Shown piece by piece: positions 46,328 through 55,710 of a DNA stretch of 55,710 nt. The DNA is from Byssothecium circinans (lineage: Eukaryota > Ascomycota > Dothideomycetes > Pleosporales > Massarinaceae), in contig ML976985.1 in assembly GCA_010015675.1 (NCBI GenBank), forward strand, positions 784,439 through 840,148, in the 5' to 3' direction. Both the position numbers and the translations under genes were made by a program. The number at the start of each line of letters is the position of its first letter. Position 1 is the first letter of the stretch. Below the pieces are notes generated by a model. The model was not told the origin of the DNA. It was given only the letters and a program-made list of their open reading frames with translations, and did not search any database.

Positions 46328-46536
46328 GGCTACTTGCACAAATATCCGCCAATATATAGAGTAGTAACACAGACTAAACCCCTATTATTATTTACTTATT
46401 TTTATCAATCAAACATCGATTCACCAATAAATATAAGGCCTCGAGACCGATTTGATTAAAGAAATTCAACGAAGTAGGATTTGTTGATTGATTGATCAAT
46501 TGTTGACAACGCTGCTCTACCAGGCGAAGCCCTGCA

Positions 46537-46632
46537 CGGCCACATTATCAGCCTCGTCCGGCCAAATTCCAGCCTTGTCGGAACGGCCAAATTCACAACC
46601 TTGTCAGAACGGCCACATTCACAGCACTGTTA
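46537..46632. repeat. Tandem repeat of 22-26 bp, four units
   Basis: Units begin CGGCCA at 46537, 46559, 46584 and 46610 and follow the pattern CGGCCAAATTCxCAxCCTTGTC. The first unit carries TCAGCCTCGTCC, which also occurs in the 93-bp array at about 46026. Confidence 0.8.
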
Positions 46633-47139
46633 AAATTGGAAGTCATGAAGCCTTGCGCACAGCTTTGGAGCAGATAGATTACAGAACTATCATCCAGTCT
46701 ATTTTTACATTAGAAACATTGTTTCAACATTATCGCCACACAAGCTAAGACAATTCCCGGATAAATGATAATAAGGGCCGAAACCAACTGTCGTTCACGG
46801 AGGACCACAACGTGGCCATGCATCCACATTAGAGTACCATCGGTAGATTCTCGTCAAGAAAAGAGTTGCTGCATTCATTGCGGCGCGACTGCAATACCAG
46901 GAGAGTAAGTTATGCCACAGTGTTGAGCAGTGACCCGATGGACTCCACGTCCCCACTGCCCGCACGACCGTCCAACCCGAAGAAGTCGAATTCCTCAAAA
47001 TCTCCCCAATGGACTCAAATTCTTTTTTCATCAATTGGGGAAGGAGAAACCTTGCCATATCATCTACTTCATTCAATTCCCTTTCCTTCCTCCCTGCCTC
47101 TCTCTACCACCACCACCATCGCAAATCGCATATGGCATA

Positions 47140-47155
47140 CCCCCCCCCCCCCCCC
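47140..47155. repeat. C homopolymer run (16)
   Basis: Sixteen consecutive C, then GCCCC. Length is prone to sequencing error and to change between strains. Confidence 0.9.
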
Positions 47156-48351
47156 GCCCCAACCCTATCGCGATCTCCCACCGCACCAGCGGCACCCTAC
47201 TTCCCCGTCCCCCTCAAACACCAACACCAATCCCAAACCCCAAAGACAAGATTAGAAAAACCTCATGGCCCTCTCCGCACCCACCACCCTCCAAACGTTG
47301 CGCATCTTACATTTGTTTGGACAGTGGGGGCCCAAGAGCGTTGTCAAACAAAATCGCCGTCAGGAGCCTATAACCGGAAGACAATCCCTCCGTCCCAGAT
47401 CACGGGCTTGGTGCGCGAAGGTGCTAGCTGGTTGGCTGCGGTGGCGAATGATGACAGTTCTGATATGGATATGGTGGAGTGGTGGAGTAGAGTGGAGTGG
47501 GTTGATGATGGAGGTGGAGAGAAAGCGTCTGGTGTAACTTTCCGGAGGATGCGCTCCCGAAACCTGGGAAGCTTTCGATGTCGAGTGGGGAGGTATTCTA
47601 AAGAAAGAAATCGAGGCCCCCTACTGCCGTCCCCGTCACCGTCCCCGTCGCCAGCACAGCGTTGGGGACTTTGAACCTTCCCAAGTCCTCTCCAATCCGC
47701 CCGAAGTCCTCGATTTCGCTGTATGTAGAGTCAAAAAGTTCAGTCTATGTGAGCAGCTTAGCTATTTCGGTAGCGATCAATAAGGTTGAGGAAAGGGCAA
47801 TCCGGCATGTAGCATTCTCAAAACTTGAAAAATCTAATTTACCTATGTGAAGCGTATCCAAAAAGATATGGGAAATCTGGAATCTATGGGTAAAAAGCCA
47901 AACCATGCCGGGATATCGTATGCAATCTGCGTCCTTTGCCCTTTCCCCCAAAAAAAAGACGCCGTCGCTAATTAATGCCATGCAATAAAAAAAGAGAGAG
48001 ATTGGTGAACAAGATGTGGGAATCGCGAAAACATGCCACTCCGCACCCCTCCCTTCTTCCCTTCAAAAGTCCAGAGAGCTATTTACAGCGTATTTTCTTT
48101 TAGCAATACAGTGGACCGCAGCACGAGCCATCTGCACTAGAGGGGCCGCGGTCTTGTGAAGGAGGAATTGTGAGGAATTTAAAATTGAAAGTGATGGAAG
48201 AGCGAACGAGTGTTGTTGGTTGTCGCAAAGGACGGACAAGGTTGAACGAGTGGCGTCGCACGAGTAGTGGAAAGCATTCTAGTAGTGACCGTTGGTGTGG
48301 TCGATCGAGGTTGAAAAAATTATTGCGCTTGCGAAATTTCAGCGGAGGAGC

Positions 48352-50137
48352 TTAGTCCTCGACATCCTCGTCACGGCCAGGGTACATGATGTCCTGGACA
48401 ATAACGGCGCGGATGTTGTGGTAGAGCACAAACACCCACATGCAAAGCACGGCAATTGTTAGACCGTTGCCAACAAACAAGATGGTCTCGTCCTTGAGAC
48501 TGTTGCCGATGCTGATGGTGGCGATGATGAAACCGGTGTTGGGGAAAACCATGGCCCACCAGCCAAGATGGAAGTATTCTGGTCGCGAGTGAAGCACCTG
48601 GAAAAGTTAGTCGCGAGTCCAAACGGTAGTAATGGAGCAGAAGACTTACAGCAACGAGAGCAATCATGAAGAACCACATAGCCAAAACCCAGAGGAAAAG
48701 CGCTGAAACAAGTGCCAGCGTCCTCAGCATCTGAGCGTCGACGAACCCATCGCCCTGAAGATCGAAGTCGTCGGGAAGAGCATTCGCCATTCCGATGAAA
48801 GCCAGACAAGTGAAGGACGGCGGTCCGACACCAATGAACATGGCTCCTCGATGCTCGCGATTGGGGTAGCCAACCTGCATTAGACGACCAATGTAATGCG
48901 CATACATCAGAATGCTGACTGTGAATCCCAGGCCTTGACACCCGAGGCCTGCGGCTAAAATAGGCATTCGCGCTGATACTGGCTGGTCCTTCGCAATGAC
49001 AGATGCAATAGTACCCGCAAGCATGATAGGGAAGATAGGGAGGAGCCATGATGGCATGAACTTCATCAGAGGGTATGTGTGGGCGGCGAAAAGGAACGAG
49101 TACTGAAACACCGCGAGACAGAACGTCATGAACACGTACATCCAGAATATAATGGCCATGCTCGTGACGATCCACCCTCGCATAGGATGGGTGGCTTCGT
49201 ACGCCTCCACAACGTATTTTTGCGTGCCGGTAATGATTGTCGCAATCGAGAGGAAGAATGGCCCGAGGAATAGCGCTTCACGCTCATGCATAATGGACTC
49301 CTTGAAGGAACCTGGGAATTTGGTGAATCGGAGGAGCAAGCCAGCGTTGAGAATGGCGAAGAAGATGAGATTTACGACGTAGAAGACGGCACCAATGGAT
49401 ATTAAACCAGGGAACCTGTGCGGCTGAATTGAAATAAGCGTCGCAATACCGCCAGTCGCCATGGTTAGCGTGTACCAAGCCCACGTGAAGTGACGAAGAC
49501 GTGGACCAAAGGCCATCCAAGGTTGATTCGGGTCCTTCTTATGTGGATCGTGAGGAATGGCATGCTGCTCTGCCTTTTGTTTCTCCATATCCATCGATTC
49601 CCTCGGAGTGTCTGCGGGGGTCGGCTGCACTGAGCGCTCCTCGATGACTGCCTGCTTGGCCTTGATATCTAATGGATAGCCGTTGGCGTCGACGGGACCG
49701 GGCAAGTAGACTATCTGTCCTGTATGCTGAGGGTGAAGTGGCTGGACTTGGAAAGGATAGGGTCCCACAGGTGTCTGCACCCATGTGTTGGTCCGAGAAG
49801 TCTGACCAGACTGATCACGAGCTTGAAACTGATAATTATTCTGATTGCCATTTTGGCTCTGCTGGAAGCTGTTTTGGTTCTGCTGGAATCCGTTCTGGTT
49901 CTGCTGAAATCCGTTTTGGTTCTGGAAGCCATTCTGAGTCTGCTGTGGCTGAAAGGTGGAGTTGGTTCGGTACTGGCTCTGCATACTGTTGCGATTGCCG
50001 TTGTCGTTGCCGTTCCAGTTGGCATTGTTATTCATGTTGTTGCCGTTGTTGTTGTTCTTGTTGTTCTTGTTGTCGAAGTTGGAGTTGAAGTTGCCGTTGT
50101 CGTAGCTGATGTTTGCGGGTTGGTAAGGAGTATCCAT
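48352..50137 (-). CDS. TDT/SLAC1-type C4-dicarboxylate (malic acid) transporter with Asn/Gln-rich N-terminus
   Basis: Exon 1 is 50137-48650 and exon 2 is 48597-48352, joined over a 52-bp intron (GTAAGT, TTTCCAG, phase 0), giving 577 residues. The ATG at 50137 (MDTPYQPANISYDNG) is the first in frame. Residues about 13-104 are dominated by Asn and Gln, including NNKNNNNGNNMNNNANWNG and a repeated QNGFQ unit. Residues about 216-565 form the ten-helix transporter domain: HFTWAWYTLTMATGGIATLI matches the start of Mae1-like proteins, and the spliced end holds YFHLGWWAMVFPNTGF, a conserved family stretch. Related proteins carry malate (Mae1) or sulfite (Ssu1) across the plasma membrane; the first helix fits the malate branch better. 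The Asn/Gln tail is much longer than usual and is probably disordered. Confidence 0.9.
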
Positions 50138-53107
50138 CGTGCTGGAGACCGAAGCGGTGACCTGCACCAGAAGAAAGATGTTAGGGGTTTAGCCAGTGTA
50201 TAACAACAAACAGGAAACGAAAGGAAGAAAGTCGGAGTATTCAGCACCGGGCTGGTAAGAAAAGAGAGGCGAAAAGACAGGTCGGGGGCGGAGCTATGAT
50301 AGCACAATTATGAGCATACGGGCCGTAGACCCACGCATCTCCAATCTGTTTCAAACTGGGTAACTAGAATGGTCAATCATATCGCACGGTGGTCAGTAGA
50401 GGGACTTGGAAGTCTAGGTAGTTGGGTGGAGTTCATTCTCTTTCATCTTGGCAAGAGTAAAGTGTTTTTAATGCTGCTCCTGGTACCCACATTCTAGCTT
50501 CAGATAAGAGCTTGTATCCACCTAGAAGCACGTGCGACGGCGCTAGCCAACTCAGGTACTCCCGCTGGATTTGGACGAATCTGAAGAATATGATTGTCCT
50601 TGGCAGGCTCCGCTCCGCGACTTATCATGTTGGACTGAGCTTGCATGCCGGATTTGTCAATGTGAACAGTGCCTTGGCATCATTATAACCGGAGGCATCA
50701 TTACTTGTCCCAATACTGTGCACTCGAAATCCAAATTAGATAAACTTTGCAGGGTGGCAATTGAAGTTGTGCTGCCTGCTAATTCATCGTCATCGGCTTG
50801 GCAGTGCTCAGTGACGAAGCACGAGGCGGGTATTCGGAGGTTGTGGGCGAGATGAGCGCTGTTGTGAACTCTCACTGGGTTGAATATTCTGATAACGCGT
50901 TGCGACTCCATGGGAAGCCGGAAAGTGGCCATTTGGAGCAAGGAGAACCCTTCTTCAAACGTGTCGCCGCTGAAGCGCTGCTGTGTGTCGCAGCCCGAAA
51001 TTTCCCGCTAACAAATCCAGACCAGAGTAGATTTACGCGCGGGAGATCCACAGCAAAAAGATCCCGCGGCTCTAAATGCGATGTGTGGTGCCGGGGATGT
51101 GCTTGAAACCGACGTCCAAACGCCCAAAGCGGATCCATCTTGTATCAACAGAGATGCCAAGCACCCCACGTAAAACGCGTCGATGTGGATGCCCCCACCA
51201 CTTTCATACTTCAACGACGTGAGATCTGGCTTGGTGCATCAAGGCGTTTGGGCTTGGCGAAGCGTGTGGTGCCGAGTGATAGGCCTCTAGCACCTTTCAC
51301 CTTGGCCTTGGCTGGTCTGGCGAATGGGCCATCCGTCACAGAGTTGTCAAGGCGAGGCACCCAAGTCTGCCTGGCTCTTCTTTTAGAAACACAAGCCTTA
51401 GGCAAAAAGCGTAACTCGACCTCCCATACCGACAGGGTTGGTAGTTTGCACGTGCGATCTATGAGTTGCATCGAATTGTCGAATGAGACTGGCGACGCGT
51501 TTCCAATAATCGAACCGTGGGTGGCTCTGGCACCTGGCAGGCTGCATCCCATGCCCCCTTTTCTATGAAATCGTGGGCGCAATTGCTATTCTTGCAGATC
51601 CTCGTAGCCGACGCTCGCCCTGCCCATCGTCATTCCAACGCAACGGACGGCGATGTTCCAAACATTCATCACCTCTTGGCCAGCGGCAGTGGTGTGCACG
51701 AATCAGCATAGGTACCCTAATGTCGTTGGGCGGGCAGTACCATCACAAATAGTCGGTAGTGGACAAAGATGCGATGAAAGCATGCTGACAAGTGGTGATG
51801 GCGGTTGGTGGTTGGGATATGCTGGGCGGAAGTTGGAACCGTCATGACTAAGGGGCGGGAGCGGGACACTTCCTACGGCCTTGGCATCCGGCTTCGCCCG
51901 GTGAATTCCAATAGTTGAGGCTCTGCTCTTCGCTCAGGGTTGAACACCAATCCCTGCATATTACACCGTGCAAACCGCGCATTTACGCCGCTCAGGGCGA
52001 GCCACCGCGAGAATAATGCAAACCAATAATGCGCATTAAGCATTGTGGTTATCTTCCGCGAGGCGGACCATGCTAGCAGCGGAGGACAAAAGCCGCGGAA
52101 AGCACTCCGCGTCGCCAATTCTATCCTATGCTTGTATAAGAACAAGCTACCACCCATTCTGCTGCATAACGAATCTGATCGCCGTTTGGTCATATCGCGC
52201 GCGTTATAGTCCCCTGTATCTCCCCGCTGGCGTGCAGAGAGGTAGCGAAAGTCGGATTCCGCTCCTAGGCTCAAAGGCATTACCATGGTATCTATGTATT
52301 CACTTGCCTCTCTTCTCCCTGTGTCCACCTCCGTCCCCGTAATAAGGGAAATTGTTCGTGCTGCGTGAGCGATGTATGTGAGCGAGAGAGATCAGGGTTC
52401 CTCAATCTCTTCGCCGGTCGGAGCCTCAAACTTGCATAGGCATACGTTGAAAGCTCATTCGCAACTTCGCCCCATTCTTCGCGTTCTGTAGGTTCCATGG
52501 ATGGCCGCTGAAAGCATTTTGAATCGCACCCCCGTGGTAGACCACGCGTACAAGCGTTGGACCCTACTTTTTCTTCCTTGGCGAAGCTGTGGGAAGCCGA
52601 TGTGTCTAACTTGTGATTAGAGTTGAACAATGAGTCAGTCTTTTGAAGAGCTTACGTATCGAGCCTTGAATTCAACAACGAACACAATCATCAAGGGGCT
52701 GCGCCGCTGCGATGCGATCACACTGGTGGCAACGTGAGGCCCAAGAGGAAGGTTAGTCCTTGATAGGCTGTGGCGATGCCGGACGATCATCGGTATTCGG
52801 ATCAGTACCCACATATTTCCTTTGAAGTGCAGTGCAAGTACGCATTCGGATGGAAAACAAGGTTGCGAAATTTTTTTCGTAGTGGCGTCGTCGAAATCCA
52901 GCCCAACGATTGCGTGGCTAACGGCCGCCATACTGGAACAGTGGAACCATGTCCTGAAAAAGATTGACGAATCATTGTGATGAGCGCCCCAAGGAAGTAT
53001 ATTATTAGTATGACAAAGAATTCAGCCGCGAAATCTTATTACTATTTCACTTCTAGGCACTGCAAAGTGATGTGGCTGCTTCAACCTATCACACCAACCA
53101 GGACAAC
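50138..53107. other. Long gene-poor stretch, no supported gene
   Basis: Nearly 3 kb. It covers the promoter of the TDT transporter and the 3' side of the oxidoreductase. Frames of up to about 150 codons occur on both strands (for example 51873-52328 minus), but none has a domain, consistent splice sites or neighbours that make sense. A regulatory RNA or a fast-evolving small gene cannot be excluded. Confidence 0.5.
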
Positions 53108-54918
53108 TCACGAACTGATATCATCCCCCAAGCTATCATACCTATTAGCCCTTGCCGCAGTCCACTCCTCTGCATCCTCACGCGCCCTCTCCTTCCTAGA
53201 CTTCTCTCCGGCACTTCCTTTAAGATTGCCAATCACATCCTCAACACCCCAAGCCACCCTTTCTGCACCAATCCTCGCACCGACTAGATTTGGCGCTCCA
53301 GGTCCCAACCTCAAACCTGCAAATCTACCTGATACGAATAACGGCACGTTGTCACTCCACATCATATCTTCTGTTAAGCAAGGAAGACCGCCGGCAGAGT
53401 TGACTGGGTGGGTTTCATGCAGGGTTTGTAGCATAGGCAGGGTCTTTACATCGGATTGAACACCCGTGGCGAAGATAATATAGTCCACTGGCGGCAGTGT
53501 GGATATTGGAAGGGAGTTAGGAGAAGCGGTGGAAAGTATGGTGCTCCATGTTGAGGTTGCGGCGTCCCAGGAAACAGAGCCGAGGGTGGTGTAAGTATAG
53601 AGGGAGATTTTGCCACTTGCGATGTGTGTGTTGAGGATCTTGCGGTAGCGGGGAGTTATGCTGCCTCCATTCCGGGCTTCGAGGAACATCTCGAGACGCT
53701 CTTTGTGATGGTCAGTATTCGTTGCGCCAAAATGTAGAAGGAAAAGACGTACCTTCGTCAGAGTCTGCGGACCAGAACTCCGCCTGTCTCACATTTCTGA
53801 ACTTTCCAACCCAATCGAGACCGATGTCGAAGTACTTGACTTTCACATCTCCACGCATGAGCAACCGCACTTTCCTCACTCCCTTCTTGATCGCTACATC
53901 TGCGAGCTGCACGCTCGTGAGTCCCCCGCCGACAATGAGGACGTCCGATGCAGCGCCAGCCTCGATCTTGGCTTGAAGATGCGGAGTGGGGAAGTGCTGA
54001 AGATGCATTGCGTGGCTGAATCCGGGATGCGAAGTACCAGCAGTCAAAGATGGGAGTCCAGGAACTGCTGGAATCGAAGGTGCATTCCCAGGCCCAATAG
54101 CGAGGATAACAACATGCGCATAGTGCAAACCCTTATCACTCTTGACTTTGAACACCTTCCCCTCTGTTTCTGACCCATCATCCGAGATTACACTGTCATG
54201 CTCCGCATTCGCGAAAGCAGAGACTTCATCGTAAGCTATATCTACCACGCGCTCTTGCCTCACCAACTCTTTCCCTAGCCCATATTGTCTGATCACCTCC
54301 TCGAAATGAGCCTGAAAAACCTTCGTACTCGGCGTGAAATAATCCTTTCGGTCGCGCTCATCGATATCAGGGCCACTCTGCGAGATCTTCCCCCTCGCTT
54401 TCTTATCAATGCGCTTCTTCTTTCGATGCTTGCTCATTTCCTTGCCTGCGCAGCCGGGGAGGCATTGGAGTTCGGACTCTCGGCCTTGGGAGTAGGCATA
54501 GGCGAGAAGAGCGTCGCGGTCTGAGGGATCGACGTGGAAGAACATCGGGGAGCGTAGGTGTTGGATACCGAAGAGAGAGAAGAGTCGGTTCCATTTCGTC
54601 ATCCAATCTGCGCCGTCGGCGTCGAGGACAAGGAGGTCCATAGGAGTACGTGAGGAGATTTGAGAGGGGGCTTTTGAGGAAGTGATGTCGGAGTTCTTGC
54701 GCCAGTTGCGGATGTTCATTTTGTTGCCGTGTTTGCGGATCCCTAGGTTGTAGTTTAGTTAACTAAGACTCACTTGATAATGAATGATTGTACTTACAAT
54801 GGTACCGCTGATGCTCATCATCTGTAAATGTCGCTGAAGGAGTATGCTCGTGCAGTCGTGCAGCTACAGCGAGGCCACAGGGTCCGGCTCCGATGATAAG
54901 GACGTCGTGGATGTGCAT
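53108..54918 (-). CDS. FAD/NAD(P)-dependent oxidoreductase (monooxygenase-like)
   Basis: Three exons, 54918-54798, 54742-53753 and 53700-53108, with introns of 55 and 52 bp, give 567 residues. The N-terminal FAD-binding loop is VLIIGAGPCGLAVAARL (G10, G12, G15). Splicing restores HQRYHWIRKHGNKMNI. A second dinucleotide loop VLIVGGGLTSVQLADVAIKK lies at about 308-325, after the VILAIGPGNAPSIP stretch. Near the end, IIFATGVQSD and LFVSGRFAGLRLGPGAPNL complete the FAD site. The layout fits the large group that includes Lys/Orn N-hydroxylases (SidA) and OSGIN-like flavoproteins; the substrate cannot be named. A Lys-rich insert (KEMSKHRKKKRIDKKARG) sits in the middle. No biosynthetic cluster is visible. 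Confidence 0.88.
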
Positions 54919-55490
54919 TTCGTATAGCTCGATTGTTCTCAATCCTTTTTGAGGGGCGTGAAAGAAGGAGTAAATATCTTTATAGATAACGTCGTGGTGT
55001 TGGAATACCTAGGTGCCCACAGCGTATACCATGATGGCTACCATCCACCAAGGTGCTAAACCGCGAAGTCACATACATCATTGTCAACCAGTGACGATGG
55101 AAAAAGTTGAATAACATACAAAAAAATCTTAATAGAGAGCCACAGGAAGAGTACAAATCGCTCGTTTAGTGTGGTGATGCACAGTCACAATAAGATACCA
55201 GCTACCATATGCATGGTACTTTATTTGAACTAGTTCGTCAAACCTCCATTGAACCACCATTTGCGATTTCACCCATGAATAGACTCCATTTTCTAGCGTC
55301 GATGAGTTTCGAGCGTGTAATATCGGAAATTTTTGATTCGAGCTCAGTGCATTTACCGAGGTTGACGGCGCGACGCACGCTCCGAACACCAAAACAGCAA
55401 TAGGAAATGAGGCTGCAGAGCCTCACACAATAGCTATTATCACGAGATATTCTAGTGGAGAGTTATAGAGGGCCCAAATAGTATATTGCG
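54919..55490. other. Intergenic, AT-rich, next to a transposon end
   Basis: 570 bp between the oxidoreductase start and the transposase 3' end. No gene is supported. The terminal repeat of the transposon should lie here (between about 55400 and 55490), but I could not identify it without the other end. Confidence 0.5.
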
Positions 55491-55710
55491 CTATAGAAAT
55501 CGCTTTGGAGTATTGATCGCGCGGCCGCGTCGTGATAGAATAGGTGTCGCGCCTGCTGCAGCACCTGAAGCCTCCCTACTATCCTCATGCTCCACAACAG
55601 CTGTTTTTCGTGGAGTAGCTATTATAGTAGCCTTGACGCCCTTCTTCCTTCCCTTTTGAGATGATTTGAGAGTTTGTTGGAGTCGTTTTGCAGTCCTGCG
55701 AGCAGCCTTC
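55491..55710 (-). mobile_element. Pogo/Fot1-like transposase, C-terminal end (partial)
   Basis: The frame enters from the right edge and is open for 72 codons to TAG at 55491-55493. It is basic (ARRTAKRLQQTLKSSQKGRK) and ends RRGRAINTPKRFL, a tail seen in many fungal pogo-like transposases after the DDE domain. The catalytic part lies outside the window. No stop is present in the visible part, so this copy may be more intact than the one at 1-562. Confidence 0.65.

Larger units (their letters stand above)
45734..48351. other. Gene-poor region with tandem arrays upstream of HET
   Basis: 2.6 kb with no supported gene. It holds two tandem arrays (45921-46225, 46537-46632), a pair of CACGTG-centred 12-mers (46284-46327), an AT-rich stretch around 46220-46500 and a run of 16 C at 47140-47155. 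Frames around 46866-47674 are Pro/Ser-rich, overlap in several phases and show no domain. Confidence 0.55.

Noticed and set aside
46795..47076. Minus-strand frame of 93 codons with hydrophobic patches
   Set aside because: No family, no supporting splice sites and no stronger signal than the overlapping frames.
47009..47674. Plus-strand frame of 221 codons around the C homopolymer
   Set aside because: It crosses a 16-C run, overlaps other frames of similar length and has no domain or splice pattern.
49672..50203. Cys/Ser- and Val-rich antisense frames opposite the Asn/Gln-rich tail
   Set aside because: They are produced by the repeated Asn/Gln codons on the other strand and lack any start context or domain.
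51211..51582. Minus-strand basic frame of 123 codons in the gene-poor region
   Set aside because: Composition looks random, and a plus-strand frame of similar length covers the same bases.
1..55710. CRISPR arrays, bacterial operons, rRNA or a prophage
   Set aside because: Spliced genes and fungal families throughout show eukaryotic nuclear DNA; no spaced direct-repeat array of CRISPR type is present.

Overview
The window looks like nuclear DNA of a filamentous ascomycete, most likely a Dothideomycete close to the Pleosporales. Genes carry short introns (mostly 46-56 bp) with GTAAGT-type donors, CTAAC-like branch sites and YAG acceptors. The gene set is typical of such fungi: CFT1, a fungal LMBRD1-type transporter, RAX2, DHA14-type MFS, NCS1 permease and a HET-domain gene. 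Repeats carry damage typical of RIP (repeat-induced point mutation), with Gln or Trp codons turned into TAG or TAA. All exon joins below come from reading splice sites and checking that the reading frame closes. No transcript or database evidence was available. One run of 975 Ns (43092-44066) lies inside a transposon.

Layout. 1-562 holds the 5' half of a broken pogo/Fot1-like transposase that runs off the left edge. 1582-23412 is a conserved housekeeping block: a dienelactone-hydrolase/NTF2-like fusion (-), CFT1 (-) head-to-head with an LMBRD1-like transporter (+), RAX2 (-), an MFS drug transporter (-) and a large disordered protein (+). 24036-32900 is an accessory region built around a small family of F-box-like/DUF7730-type genes: three intact copies, one pseudogene with two frameshifts and one remnant. 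It also holds two members of a small Cys-containing family and a two-exon small gene of unknown function. One divergent promoter and its gene starts are present twice in inverted orientation (about 27.6-28.0 kb and 32.5-32.9 kb).

33071-38710 is a divergent pair: an NCS1 nucleobase/hydantoin-type permease (-) and a 994-residue hydantoinase-A/S-Me-THD (DUF917) fusion (+). This is a plausible uptake-and-degradation module. A four-exon citrate carrier (-) follows.

40300-45733 is a HET-domain gene whose coding sequence is split by a hAT transposon (41318-44419). The transposon has perfect 21-bp terminal inverted repeats and an 8-bp target-site duplication, and its transposase is full of RIP-type stops. 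Removing the element and one target copy leaves one continuous frame of 716 codons across two introns. Upstream of the HET gene lie two unusual tandem arrays. 48352-50137 encodes a Mae1/TDT-type anion transporter with an Asn/Gln-rich N-terminal tail. 53108-54918 encodes an FAD-dependent oxidoreductase. The right edge (55491-55710) is the C-terminal end of another pogo-like transposase.
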